Shown in pieces: positions 38,770 to 47,669 of a DNA stretch of 64,000 nt. The notes beneath the pieces are model-generated. The model was not told the origin of the DNA. It was given only the letters and a program-made list of their open reading frames with translations, and did not search any database. Position numbers and translations under genes: made by a program. The DNA is taken from positions 1,471,501 to 1,535,500 of the forward strand of contig NZ_CP015614.1 in NCBI RefSeq assembly GCF_000635915.2. The letters run 5' to 3'. The stretch is from Brevundimonas naejangsanensis. GTDB taxonomy: Bacteria > Pseudomonadota > Alphaproteobacteria > Caulobacterales > Caulobacteraceae. Position 1 is the first letter of the stretch. Each line of letters starts with the position of its first letter.

Positions 38770-40383
38770 TCAATCCGTCGTCGTCCACGTCGCCTTCAGC
38801 GTCGCCGCGCCGTTGGCAGGCACGCTCAGCGTCCAGACCGGATAGCCGGTGTCGTCCACCCGACTGCGCACCGACTGACTGCGGAGGCGGAAACCGCGCT
38901 GCATGGCGGCGTCAGCGACCAGTTCCACGGTGACGTCCTCGGAGCGGGCGTTGGTGACCGTGGTCTCGATTTCGGAACGCTGGGTCGTCACCGCCCCCCG
39001 TCGAGAACTGCCGCTCTTCACCAGCCGCGTCTGCACCCGCACGTCGGGCGATTGGCCGAAGTTCAGCCGCACCGGCAGACCCACGCCCTTGTCCTCGAAT
39101 CGGTCCTGACCAGCCAGCAGCACGCCGCCCGCGCCAGCCGGCTGCATCACCGCCACCGAGCCGCCCGGCAGGGCCACGCCGAGCCCCGCGCGCGTCTCAT
39201 TGCGCAGCTTCAGGACCACGCCCATCGGATGGGATTCTTCGTCTGCGTTCAGCAGTCCGGCGCGATAGACCCGCTCATAGACCACGCCGTCGCGCTCCAG
39301 AAAACGCACCTGTTTGGTCTGGCGCGCTGCGACGGTCGTCGGTTCGGGCAGGGAGTAGATCTTGTAGTCGCCGAGTTCGCCCTGACGGGCGATCCGGCTG
39401 CCGGTCACAACCACTTCATCCAGCGCCTCATTGGCGACCATCCGCAGCATGGGAGCAGAAGGCGCCGGAGGCGGCGGCGGCGGAGGTGGCGGAGGAGCCC
39501 CGCCATAGCCCGCGAACTGTCCCGATCCAAACGTCGTCGTGCCCTGCGGCCAGCACTGATTCTGCTGATAGCGAACCAGCGGCTCGACGGGCGTGGTGCC
39601 TGCGTCTTTCCGCAGCGTGCCCGCCACCACCTGCACCGGCGCGTCGGGGAAGCCCGTGCCGCCGAAGTTAGCCAGCGTCACCCACCCCGTCAGGTCCAGC
39701 GTGCCGTCCGTGGGGTTCAGACGCGCCACATAGTCGGCCGACCACTGCAGCCCCGTGGTCAGATAGGCCAGCGTCACCGTGTGCCGCCCGGCGCGCTCGG
39801 CCCGCGTGCGCACCGACAGGGTCGGCTGATCGCCCAGCCCCTCGGGCACGCGGTCGAACACGACCCGCTCGGTCAGGCCTGAGCAGTCCAGCGCCTCGAA
39901 CTGGCCGTCGATCTCCAGCACCACGCCTTGCGCGCCTGCGCGGATAACGGCGGCCTTTTCGACCTGTTCGCCGGTCGCAGGGTTAGTGCGGACGACACGC
40001 ACCACCTCGCCCACCGACTTCTCCATCAGGCTGGACGGCGACAGCAGGTCAAAGTCGGCGTTGCGCTCGACCACATGGGCGGGCAGCCCCTCCAGCACCG
40101 CGCTCTGGGGCACGACGCCGGTGGCCAGTCCGCGAAAGCGGATGATCCCCTCCCCGGCGGGCAAATCGACGGTGCGCGTCTCGACAATCAGGGCCAGTCC
40201 CTGCCGGTCCAGCTGGCTCCACGGCTGCCGCGACTGTTCCATCAGGGCGACCGTATCGACCGGCCGGTCGCGATAGATCACCACCGTCGCCCCATCCGGG
40301 CGCGCGGACACGCTCTCCGTCTGCGCCCAAGCCGTGGGGGCCAGAAGGCTTAGCGCCGTGGTGATCGCCAGAAGGCGGCGCAT
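38770..40383 (-). CDS. Exported DUF4139 domain protein
   Basis: A 537-residue protein with a signal peptide (MRRLLAITTALSLLAPTAWAQ). The DUF4139 region includes VTLAYLTTGLQWSADYVARLNPTDGTLDLTGWVTLANFGGTGFPDAPVQVVAG. An insert with a polyproline run and a VVVTGSRIARQGE motif that looks like a TonB-receptor N-terminus lies near residues 300-340. The function is not known. It follows a 472-residue paralogue after four bases, so the two are one operon and may form a pair in the periplasm or at the outer membrane. Confidence 0.85.
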   Translation of the reverse strand: MRRLLAITTALSLLAPTAWAQTESVSARPDGATVVIYRDRPVDTVALMEQSRQPWSQLDRQGLALIVETRTVDLPAGEGIIRFRGLATGVVPQSAVLEGLPAHVVERNADFDLLSPSSLMEKSVGEVVRVVRTNPATGEQVEKAAVIRAGAQGVVLEIDGQFEALDCSGLTERVVFDRVPEGLGDQPTLSVRTRAERAGRHTVTLAYLTTGLQWSADYVARLNPTDGTLDLTGWVTLANFGGTGFPDAPVQVVAGTLRKDAGTTPVEPLVRYQQNQCWPQGTTTFGSGQFAGYGGAPPPPPPPPPPAPSAPMLRMVANEALDEVVVTGSRIARQGELGDYKIYSLPEPTTVAARQTKQVRFLERDGVVYERVYRAGLLNADEESHPMGVVLKLRNETRAGLGVALPGGSVAVMQPAGAGGVLLAGQDRFEDKGVGLPVRLNFGQSPDVRVQTRLVKSGSSRRGAVTTQRSEIETTVTNARSEDVTVELVADAAMQRGFRLRSQSVRSRVDDTGYPVWTLSVPANGAATLKATWTTTD

Positions 40384-40387
40384 GAGA

Positions 40388-41806
40388 TCAGCCGCCCGTG
40401 GTGATGGTCGCGGTCAGCTTGGTCTCGCCGTTGGCGGGCACCGGCACGCGCCAGACGACAGTGCGCGCATCGCGCATCTCGCCCGTAATGCTCTGCTCGC
40501 TCAGTTCGGTGTCGCGGCCCAGACCGCGCTGGCGCACCTCGACCGTCACCGGCTCGGGCCGAGCGTTGCGGACGGTGTACTCCATCGCATAGCGGGTGCG
40601 GGAATAGTCCACGAGGCGTCGGGAAACCCGCTCGGACGACACCAGGCGCGGCTGCACCGTCACGTCGAAGGCGTCGCCGGTCGTCACCACGATCTCGGAC
40701 CCGGCGGGCGAGTGGTCGACCTGGCTTTCGCCGATGAAGCGCGGCTCGCCCGCCTCATCCTTCACATAGACGCGGATCACGCCCGCAGGCAGGGCGCGCG
40801 CGGCGGCGCCTGATCCGTTGGCGAAGATGACCCCGACCTCGGCCGCGATCGGCTGTTCGGCGGTGGAGAAGCCGTTGATGACCCGCAGATAACGCTTGGT
40901 CGCCGGCACGCCGGCCGCGTCGATCAGTCCGACCTGCTTGGTCTGATTGTTGGCGACGGTGACGGCCTCAGGCAGCGGATAGACATAGACATCGGCCAGA
41001 GCGCCTTCTCCGCCCGTCTGGGTTCCATTGCCGCGCACGCTGCCGCCGCGAACCGGCTGGCGCGGATTATAACCGCCGCCCTGATTGCCGATCAGATTGA
41101 CGTCGCCCGCCACTACCCGCGTCTGGGCGTTGCTGAAGGTCGCACCGGAGTTGTTGGTCAGCGTCACCCAGCCGGTCAGATCCAGCTTGCCCGCCTTCTC
41201 ATCGAACCGGGCGACATAGTCCGCCTTCCACGTCAGGCCCGAGGTCAGATAGGACAAGGTCGTTTCGCGCCGCCCGGCCCCTTCGGCGTCCAGGGTGACG
41301 CTGAGCGTCGGGCGTGGGCGCAGGTTCTGCGGCACCCGGTCGAAGATGACGCGCGTCGGCACGCCGTCGTCGCGCAGCACCTCGATACGGTCGCCGATCT
41401 GCAGCACGACGCCCTGATTCGCCGCAAGGACACGCGCGCGCTCTGTCGTTTGCGCCCCCGAGCCGGGGTTGGTGCGGACGATGCCGATCTCATTGCCGAC
41501 CGCGCTTTCCATCAGCTTGCCGGGCGTCAGCAGGTCATAGTCGAAGTTCTGCTCGACCACCGACAGACCCCGCCCCGACAGGCCGACCGTCTCGGGCCGG
41601 ATGCTGGCGGAAACGCCCGGAAACTCCTGACGCGAGCGCCCGGCGGGCACGTTCAGGTTCCGCACATCCTCCACCAGGGCGATGTTCTGATTATAGACCG
41701 TCAGAGAGACGCGGTCGGGACCGCCCGGTCCCTCCTCCACCTGTTGCGCGTTTGCGGGCGCCGCGAGAAGCAGGGCGAGAGCGAAAGGTCCGATGGCGCG
41801 GATCAT
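40388..41806 (-). CDS. Exported DUF4139 domain protein
   Basis: The start is at ATG 41806, with GAGGA five bases upstream. The 472-residue protein has a signal peptide ending AAPANAQ and a DUF4139 region with TLSYLTSGLTWKADYVARFDEKAGKLDLTGWVTLTNNSGATFSNAQTRVVAG. It is a clear paralogue of the downstream gene product but lacks its polyproline insert. Its own middle insert is GGGYNPRQPVRGGSVRGNG-like. Function unknown; probably a beta-rich envelope protein. Confidence 0.86.
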   Translation of the reverse strand: MIRAIGPFALALLLAAPANAQQVEEGPGGPDRVSLTVYNQNIALVEDVRNLNVPAGRSRQEFPGVSASIRPETVGLSGRGLSVVEQNFDYDLLTPGKLMESAVGNEIGIVRTNPGSGAQTTERARVLAANQGVVLQIGDRIEVLRDDGVPTRVIFDRVPQNLRPRPTLSVTLDAEGAGRRETTLSYLTSGLTWKADYVARFDEKAGKLDLTGWVTLTNNSGATFSNAQTRVVAGDVNLIGNQGGGYNPRQPVRGGSVRGNGTQTGGEGALADVYVYPLPEAVTVANNQTKQVGLIDAAGVPATKRYLRVINGFSTAEQPIAAEVGVIFANGSGAAARALPAGVIRVYVKDEAGEPRFIGESQVDHSPAGSEIVVTTGDAFDVTVQPRLVSSERVSRRLVDYSRTRYAMEYTVRNARPEPVTVEVRQRGLGRDTELSEQSITGEMRDARTVVWRVPVPANGETKLTATITTGG

Positions 41807-41936
41807 GCGTGTCCTCGATGGCTGTTCGACCGCCACGCTGGCACGGGTAAAGCGGCATTGTCGAGGCGCCGCGCGACCGTCGGCCGCTCCGCACGGTCTG
41901 GCTTCCCCGCATGGGAAGGTTTAAGGGGCCTGCATC

Positions 41937-42323
41937 GTGACCCGCTCTCAGGCAGAAAACTGGTCGACCTGGCGCTCGCTGGCCTTCCTGGCCGCGACGT
42001 TCGCCATCGTAATCGGCAGCCTGATGCCGTTTGCGGCTCTGGCCGCCTCCACGCCCGGCCAGCCCATCGTCATCTGCTCGGCCGACGGTCCCCAGACCAT
42101 CCAGTCCGGCGGCGTCGACGGCCCGATCAAGGCGGAGATGGGCGCCAAATGCGCCGCCTGCGTCATGCCTTTGCTGGCCGCCCTGCCTGCGCCGCCTGCG
42201 CCGGAGCCGTCGCCGGTCGTGCGTCTGTCGCAGGCCGTCGTCTACGCCCCCTTCATCGCCAGCCCGCCGCCTCCGGCCCGGGCCCCGCCGCGGCCGCCAT
42301 CGCGCGCCCCGCCTCACGCCTGA
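41937..42323 (+). CDS. DUF2946-like small membrane/exported protein
   Basis: GTG start. The 128-residue protein has one hydrophobic segment (SLAFLAATFAIVIGSLMPFAALA), then CSADGP and KCAACVMPLL, and a proline-rich C-terminus. The hydrophobic start and paired cysteines resemble DUF2946 proteins, which occur next to copper genes. It precedes a TonB receptor, a PepSY protein and a PCu(A)C chaperone in the same direction, so a role in copper uptake is inferred. The Cys-x-x-Cys could bind the metal. Confidence 0.68.
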   Translation: MTRSQAENWSTWRSLAFLAATFAIVIGSLMPFAALAASTPGQPIVICSADGPQTIQSGGVDGPIKAEMGAKCAACVMPLLAALPAPPAPEPSPVVRLSQAVVYAPFIASPPPPARAPPRPPSRAPPHA

Positions 42324-42391
42324 AAACCAGAACCTCTGCCGCCTCGCCCGCGTCCAATAGCGACGCCTGCGACTGCACCTCTGTTTTCAGG
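42317..42391 (+). promoter_or_regulatory. Inverted repeat covering the ribosome binding site of the TonB receptor gene
   Basis: CCTGAAAAC (42317-42325, over the end of the previous gene) is the exact complement of GTTTTCAGG (42383-42391), 57 bases apart. The second arm carries the CAGGA that should bind the ribosome before ATG 42403. Pairing could lower translation; this is inference. Confidence 0.3.
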
Positions 42392-42402
42392 ACTTCAGTT
42401 TC

Positions 42403-44472
42403 ATGTTTCTCAAGACCGCTGCGGCGCCGTGCGCCCTGCTGATCGGCGCCTGCCTGGCGCCCTCCCTCGCCTTCGCCTACGACCTGCCCGGCGCTGACAG
42501 CCCCACCGTCGTCGACAGCATCATCGTCACCGGCCGCCGCAACGCCGAAGATCCTGCCGTCGTGGCCGAGGCTCGCGACCGTCTCAGCCGCACCCCCGGC
42601 GCCGTCGCCGTGGTGTCGGCCGAAAGCTATTCCGACCGCTTCGTGCAGGGCTTTTCCGACACCCTGCGCAATGTCCCCGGGGTGCTGGCGCAAAAGCGGT
42701 TCGGCGAGGAAAGCCGCCTGTCCATCCGCGGCTCGGGCATCGCCCAGGGCTTCCACCAGCGCGGGGTCCTGTTCGCCCAGGACGGCGTGCCCTTCGCCGA
42801 CGCCGACGGCTTTTCCGACTTCCAGAGCGTGGACTCCCTCAGCGCCCGCTATGTCGAGGTGTGGAAGGGCGCCAACACCCTGCGCTTCGGAGGCGCGCAG
42901 TTGGGCGGAGCGATCAACCTGGTCACCCCCACCGGCCGCACGGCGAACCAGCGCGCCCTGATGCAGGTCGAGGGCGGCAGCTACGGCTTCGTGCGCGCCC
43001 ACGGCGCCGTCGCCGAAACCTATGGCGACTGGGACGTCTACGCCGCCGCCACCGCCATGCAGGGCGACGGCTGGCGCGACCACAGCCGGCAGTCGCAGGG
43101 GCGCCTGACCGTCAACGCGGGCCGCTCGTTCGGCGAGGACCGCGAGGTGCGCCTGATCGCCCAGGCCGCCGACATCAAACAGGACATGCCCGGCTCCCTA
43201 ACCCTGAAACAGGCGCTGGAGACCCCGCGCATGGCCTCGGCCAGCGCCCTGTCCGGCGATCAGGCCCGCGACCTCACAGTCAAGCGGCTGACGCTTCAGA
43301 CCCGCTGGCGCTTCAATGACTCCACCCTGTTCGAGGCCGCGATCTGGGGCTGGGAGAAGTCGCTGTATCACCCGATCTTCCAGGTGATGGATCAGGACAG
43401 CACGACGCGCGGCGCCTTCGCCCGCATCGACTGGACCGGCCAGATCGGCGGCCTGCGCGCCGACGCCTTCTACGGCTTCTCATTGCGTGACGGAGAGGTC
43501 GAGGCCCTGCGCTATGTGAACCTGGCGGGCCAGCGCGGCGCCAAGACCGCCGATGCGCGTCAGGACGCCTCCGGCCTGGACGTCTTCGCCGAGGGGCGGC
43601 TGTTCCTCACCGACCAACTGGCCCTGGTCGCGGGCGGATCGTGGGGCCGCGCCACGCGCGACTACGCCGACCGCATGACGCCGGCGAACGACGACAGCAT
43701 CGACTACGACTGGTTCTCCCCGCGCCTGGGCCTGCTGTGGGAAGCCGAGGACGGCGCCCAGGTCTTCGCCAACGTCACCCGCTCGGTCGAGCCGCCGACC
43801 TATGGGGCCCTGGTGCAGGCGCCGCTGACCGGCTTCACCCCGGTCGAGGTCCAGGACGCCTGGACCGGCGAGATCGGCACGCGCGGTCGTCGCGGGCCTC
43901 TGGCCTGGGATCTGGTCGCCTATCGCAGCCGGATCGAGGGGGAGATGCTGAACTTCATCACCGGCCCCGACATTCCCGCCGCCACCTTCAACGCCAAAAA
44001 GACCATCCACCAGGGGATCGAGGCCGGGCTGGACTGGACCCTGCCGGTCGAACTGGCGGACGGATCGCTGATGCTGCGTCAGGTCTATAACTGGAGCGAC
44101 TTCCGCTTCGACGGCGACGCGCGCTGGGGCGACAACCGCCTGCCGGTCGTGCCCGAGCACCAGTACCGGGCCGAACTGACGTGGCGCCACCCGACGGGTG
44201 TCTTCGTCACGCCTTCGGTCGAGTGGCGGATCAGCAGGCCCTATGTCGACTACGCCAATACGATGAAGGCGCCCGACTATGCGGTGCTGGGCCTGACCGG
44301 CGGCTTCAACATGGGCCCGAACGCCTCGATCTACATCGACGCGCGCAACCTGACCGACAAGCGCTACGTCGGCGAGTTCTCGGCCGTGACGGACGCCCGC
44401 ACGACACAGACGGCCGTCTTCTTTCCCGGCGAGGGCCGTTCGGTCTTCATCGGCATGCGGTTGGCCTACTGA
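42403..44472 (+). CDS. TonB-dependent receptor, probably for copper or a copper complex
   Basis: A 689-residue outer-membrane receptor. A signal peptide ends near AFAY. A TonB-box-like VDSIIVTGRR follows, then the plug (GAVAVVSAESYSDRFVQGFSDTLRNVPGVLAQKRFGEESRLSIRGSG and YVEVWKGANTLRFGGAQLGGAINLV), then the barrel, ending in FIGMRLAY with a terminal aromatic residue. The substrate is inferred only from neighbours: a PepSY membrane protein gene overlapping its stop by one base and a PCu(A)C copper chaperone gene. Confidence 0.9.
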   Translation: MFLKTAAAPCALLIGACLAPSLAFAYDLPGADSPTVVDSIIVTGRRNAEDPAVVAEARDRLSRTPGAVAVVSAESYSDRFVQGFSDTLRNVPGVLAQKRFGEESRLSIRGSGIAQGFHQRGVLFAQDGVPFADADGFSDFQSVDSLSARYVEVWKGANTLRFGGAQLGGAINLVTPTGRTANQRALMQVEGGSYGFVRAHGAVAETYGDWDVYAAATAMQGDGWRDHSRQSQGRLTVNAGRSFGEDREVRLIAQAADIKQDMPGSLTLKQALETPRMASASALSGDQARDLTVKRLTLQTRWRFNDSTLFEAAIWGWEKSLYHPIFQVMDQDSTTRGAFARIDWTGQIGGLRADAFYGFSLRDGEVEALRYVNLAGQRGAKTADARQDASGLDVFAEGRLFLTDQLALVAGGSWGRATRDYADRMTPANDDSIDYDWFSPRLGLLWEAEDGAQVFANVTRSVEPPTYGALVQAPLTGFTPVEVQDAWTGEIGTRGRRGPLAWDLVAYRSRIEGEMLNFITGPDIPAATFNAKKTIHQGIEAGLDWTLPVELADGSLMLRQVYNWSDFRFDGDARWGDNRLPVVPEHQYRAELTWRHPTGVFVTPSVEWRISRPYVDYANTMKAPDYAVLGLTGGFNMGPNASIYIDARNLTDKRYVGEFSAVTDARTTQTAVFFPGEGRSVFIGMRLAY

Positions 44473-45860
44473 TGACCGCCCCTCTCAACAACAAGGCGCC
44501 GGACGTAATGTCCGGCGCCTATCGGGCCGTCTGGCGCTGGCATTTCTACGCCGGAGTGCTGGTCATGCCGTTCCTGATGCTGCTGACGCTGACGGGCGGC
44601 CTGTATCTGTTCAAGGATGAGATCGACCACGCCGTTTATCGCTCCATGATTCAGATTGCCGCCAGCGCTCAGCAAGCTGATCCCGATCAATGGCTGAGCG
44701 CCGCCGCCATTGCGGGCGAGGGTCGCGCGGCGAACGTCATCGTCCCCGCCCGCGCCGATCAGGCCGTGCGTGTCCGCGTGGACCGTCCCGACGGCTCTCA
44801 GCGCACCGTCTTCGTCGACCCTCACACGGCCACTGTCACCGGCGTCACCGCCTATGGCGGGGTGACGGAGACCATCAAGAAACTCCACTCCCTCAGCCTG
44901 TTCGGCGGCCCGATCGGGACGGGGCTGAACATTCTGGTCGAGATCGTCGCGGGCTGGGCCATCATCCTGTGCGCCACCGGCCTTTACCTGTGGTGGCCGC
45001 GCCGCCGCGCAGGCGCCGTGCTGAAGCCTAGCGAGACGGACGCCCGCCGCCGTCCCTTCTGGCGCGACCTCCACGCCTTGACCGGCTTCTACGTCGGTGG
45101 GGTGATCATCTTCCTCGCCGTCACCGGGATGCCGTGGTCGGCCGTCTGGGGCGATCAGTTCATGGGCGTCATGCGGAGCACGGGTCTGGGCCGCCCGCCC
45201 GCGCCCGCCGCCGCCAGCCCCTGGAGCCACGCCAAGCCTCACGACGCCCCGGCGGGCGTGGGCTGGACGCTGGAGAACGCCGTCCTGCCCGCCGATGATC
45301 ACGGCCACGCGCACGGCCCTTCAGCCCCCAGCCTGACGCGCGTGCTTCAGACGGCGCACGAACAGGGGCTGCCGCGCCCATTCACCGTCAGCATCCCCCA
45401 GTCGCCCGATCTGGCCTGGACCGTCGCCCGCCAGACCCGCAAGGCCGAGGACGCCCGCAGCCTCTATGTCGACGGCGTCAGCGGCGCGGTGAAGGCCGAC
45501 CTGCGCTGGAGCCAGTTCGGCGTCATGGCCAAGGGCTTTGAATGGGGCATCGCCGTCCACCAGGGCATGCAGTACGGCTGGATCAACCGCATCGCCATGC
45601 TGATCGGCTGCCTCGCCGTCTGGCTGCTGGCGATCAGCGGCCTGATCATGTGGTGGAAGCGCCGCCCGCCCAGCCTGTCGCGCCGCCGCTCCGGCGCCCC
45701 GCCCGCTCCGCCCGGCCCGCGCGCGAGAATCGCCGTGCTGTGCATCGTCATCCCCCTATCCATCCTCTATCCCTTGACGGGACTGAGCCTCGTGGCCGCC
45801 CTCCTGCTCAACCGAGCGGTGCGTGCGCTCACCGGGTCCAAGCCCGCCGCAGCCTCTTGA
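44472..45860 (+). CDS. PepSY-associated membrane protein (PepSY_TM family)
   Basis: Starts at ATG 44472, overlapping the receptor stop by one base (TGATG). The 462-residue inner-membrane protein has the family layout: WRWHFYAGVLVMPFLMLLTLTGGLYLFKDEID (first helix), a periplasmic PepSY region, LHSLSLFGGPIGTGLNILVEIVAGWAIILCATGLYLWW, a His-rich loop (DDHGHAHGP), and late helices with INRIAMLIGCLAVWLLAISGLIMWWKRR. Such proteins often reduce or handle metals brought in by TonB receptors. The histidine-rich loop may bind copper. Confidence 0.9.
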   Translation: MTAPLNNKAPDVMSGAYRAVWRWHFYAGVLVMPFLMLLTLTGGLYLFKDEIDHAVYRSMIQIAASAQQADPDQWLSAAAIAGEGRAANVIVPARADQAVRVRVDRPDGSQRTVFVDPHTATVTGVTAYGGVTETIKKLHSLSLFGGPIGTGLNILVEIVAGWAIILCATGLYLWWPRRRAGAVLKPSETDARRRPFWRDLHALTGFYVGGVIIFLAVTGMPWSAVWGDQFMGVMRSTGLGRPPAPAAASPWSHAKPHDAPAGVGWTLENAVLPADDHGHAHGPSAPSLTRVLQTAHEQGLPRPFTVSIPQSPDLAWTVARQTRKAEDARSLYVDGVSGAVKADLRWSQFGVMAKGFEWGIAVHQGMQYGWINRIAMLIGCLAVWLLAISGLIMWWKRRPPSLSRRRSGAPPAPPGPRARIAVLCIVIPLSILYPLTGLSLVAALLLNRAVRALTGSKPAAAS

Positions 45861-45874
45861 TAAGGAGCTTCCAC

Positions 45875-46369
45875 ATGAAACGTCTGTTCGCCCTGACCGC
45901 CCTTTCAGCCGCCGCCCTGGCCCTGGCCGCATGCGGCCAGCCCGCCGAGAAATCGACCGAAGCCGCCAAGGATGCAGCCGTCGCCCCCGGCACGGTCCAG
46001 GTCGCCGACGCCTGGTGCCGCCCCACGCCCAACGGCGCAAAGGTCGGGGGCTGCTACCTGACCCTGACGGCCGGGTCCGACGACCGTCTGGTCAGCGTCT
46101 CCACCGCCCTGGCCCAGTCGGCCGAGGTGCATGAGATGAAGATGGAGAACGGGATCATGAGCATGGCTCATCTGCACGACGGCCTGCCCCTGCCCGCCGG
46201 AACGCCGGTCGAGCTGAAGCCGGGCGGCAACCACATCATGCTGATGGGTCTGCGCGATCCTCTGGTCGATGGCCGGATCGCCTCCTTCACCCTGACCTTC
46301 GAAAAGGCCGGTCCGATCAGCGTTCATGCGGCGATCAAGCAACCGCCGGTGGTCGATTCGGAGGAGTAA
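45875..46369 (+). CDS. PCu(A)C-type periplasmic copper chaperone, lipoprotein
   Basis: AAGGAG lies seven bases before ATG 45875. The 164-residue protein has a lipobox (LALAAC). The copper site matches the H-M-x(n)-M-x(n)-H-x-M pattern: HEMKMENGIMSM and GGNHIMLMGL. Such chaperones deliver Cu(I) to cytochrome oxidase or other cuproenzymes. As last gene after the TonB receptor and PepSY genes it completes a likely copper-acquisition route from outer membrane to periplasm. Confidence 0.92.
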   Translation: MKRLFALTALSAAALALAACGQPAEKSTEAAKDAAVAPGTVQVADAWCRPTPNGAKVGGCYLTLTAGSDDRLVSVSTALAQSAEVHEMKMENGIMSMAHLHDGLPLPAGTPVELKPGGNHIMLMGLRDPLVDGRIASFTLTFEKAGPISVHAAIKQPPVVDSEE

Positions 46370-46442
46370 GCCTCTCTCTTGAAGGCGCAAGCCTGACAAA
46401 CCGGCCCGAACCGGCTAAAGGCTCGCGCTCACGAGGAATACA

Positions 46443-47540
46443 ATGGCCCTGAAAGTCGCGATCGTCGGCTTGCCCAACGTCGGCAAGTCCACCCTGTTCA
46501 ACGCCCTGACCAAGACGGCGGCGGCCCAAGCGGCCAACTATCCGTTCTGCACCATCGAGCCGAACACCGGCGACGTGGCCGTGCCGGAGCCGCGCCTGAA
46601 CGTCCTGGCCGGCATCGCCGGGTCCAAGGAGATCATCCCCGCGCGGATCACCTTCGTCGACGTGGCCGGTCTGGTGCGCGGCGCGTCCAAGGGCGAAGGC
46701 CTGGGCAACCAGTTCCTGGCCAACATCCGCGACTGCGACGCCATCGCCTTCGTCGCCCGCTGCTTCGTCGATGACGACATTACCCACGTCGAGAACCGCA
46801 TCGACCCGATCTCGGACCTCGAGATCATCGAGACCGAGCTGATGCTGGCCGACCTCGAAAGCCTGGAGCGTCGCCGCGTCCAGATCGAGAAGCGCGCCAA
46901 GGGCGGCGACAAGGAATCCCAGCTGAACCTCAAGCTGATCGACGCCGCGCTCGAAAAACTGCGCGACGGCAAGCCCGCGCGTCTGGCCGAGGTGTCCAAG
47001 GAGGACAAGAAGGCCTGGGACATGCTGCAACTGCTGACCGCCCTGCCCGCCCTCTACGTCGCCAACGTCGAGGAAGGCTCGGCCGACAAGGGCAATGAAC
47101 TGTCCGACCTGGTGGCCAAGCGCGCCGCAGAGGACAACGCCAACTCGGTGGTGATCTCGGCCCAGATCGAGTCGGAAATCGCCGTCCTGGACGACGAGGA
47201 GCAGAAGGAGTTCCTCGAGACCCTGGGTCTGGAAGAGCCCGGCCTGAACCGCCTGATCCGCGAGGCCTACAAACTGCTGGGCCTGCAGACCTATTTCACG
47301 GTCGGCCCCAAGGAAGCGCGCGCCTGGACCATCCCCGTCGGCGCCACCGCGCCGCAGGCGGCGGGCGTGATCCACACCGACTTCGAAAAGGGCTTCATCC
47401 GCGGCGAAACCATCGCCTTCGACGACTATGTCGCGCTGAAGGGCGAAGCGGGCGCCAAGGAAGCGGGCAAGATGCGCGCCGAAGGAAAGGCCTATATCGT
47501 CAAGGACGGGGATGTGATGCATTTCCTATTCAACAACTAG
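46443..47540 (+). CDS. ychF: Redox-regulated ATPase YchF (OLA1 family)
   Basis: A 365-residue P-loop protein with GLPNVGKSTLFNAL (Walker A), FVDVAGLVRGASKGEGLGNQFLANIRDCDAI (switch II region) and ANVEE in place of the usual NKxD, which explains its preference for ATP. A TGS-like C-terminal domain ends KAYIVKDGDVMHFLFNN. It binds ribosomes and affects translation and stress responses. It is a single gene followed by a hairpin. Confidence 0.97.
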   Translation: MALKVAIVGLPNVGKSTLFNALTKTAAAQAANYPFCTIEPNTGDVAVPEPRLNVLAGIAGSKEIIPARITFVDVAGLVRGASKGEGLGNQFLANIRDCDAIAFVARCFVDDDITHVENRIDPISDLEIIETELMLADLESLERRRVQIEKRAKGGDKESQLNLKLIDAALEKLRDGKPARLAEVSKEDKKAWDMLQLLTALPALYVANVEEGSADKGNELSDLVAKRAAEDNANSVVISAQIESEIAVLDDEEQKEFLETLGLEEPGLNRLIREAYKLLGLQTYFTVGPKEARAWTIPVGATAPQAAGVIHTDFEKGFIRGETIAFDDYVALKGEAGAKEAGKMRAEGKAYIVKDGDVMHFLFNN

Positions 47541-47549
47541 GGCATTTTC

Positions 47550-47580
47550 TCAGGGCGGTTAGAAAATCTGACCGCCCTGA
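47550..47580 (+). terminator. Hairpin after ychF
   Basis: A perfect 10-base stem TCAGGGCGGT / ACCGCCCTGA with an 11-base loop, 10 bases after the ychF stop. No T run follows on the plus strand, so it may be a weak or factor-assisted terminator, or part of the metY leader. Confidence 0.55.
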
Positions 47581-47600
47581 TAGAATTGCTGCAAACTTAT

Positions 47601-47669
47601 GCCCTTGCGGGTATCGCCAAAGCCCTGGATGAATCAGCCGACTGACGCTGAAAATTCTCCAGGGAAGCC
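47601..47669 (+). promoter_or_regulatory. Structured leader of metY that may hide its ribosome binding site
   Basis: CCCTGG (47623-47628) pairs with CCAGGG (47659-47664), and inside it GAAT/ATTC and CAGC/GCTG continue the stem around an eight-base loop. The outer arm contains the AGGGA that should bind the ribosome five bases before ATG 47670. Upstream, CCC-TTGC-GGG (47602-47610) could form another hairpin. Genes of methionine synthesis are often controlled this way; no known riboswitch class is recognised. Confidence 0.45.

Noticed and set aside
47581..47669. SAM-II riboswitch before metY
   Set aside because: Position and gene fit, and GCTGAAAA resembles part of the class, but the SAM-II core stem and pseudoknot pattern as I remember it is not present. 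It is kept only as an unclassified leader structure.
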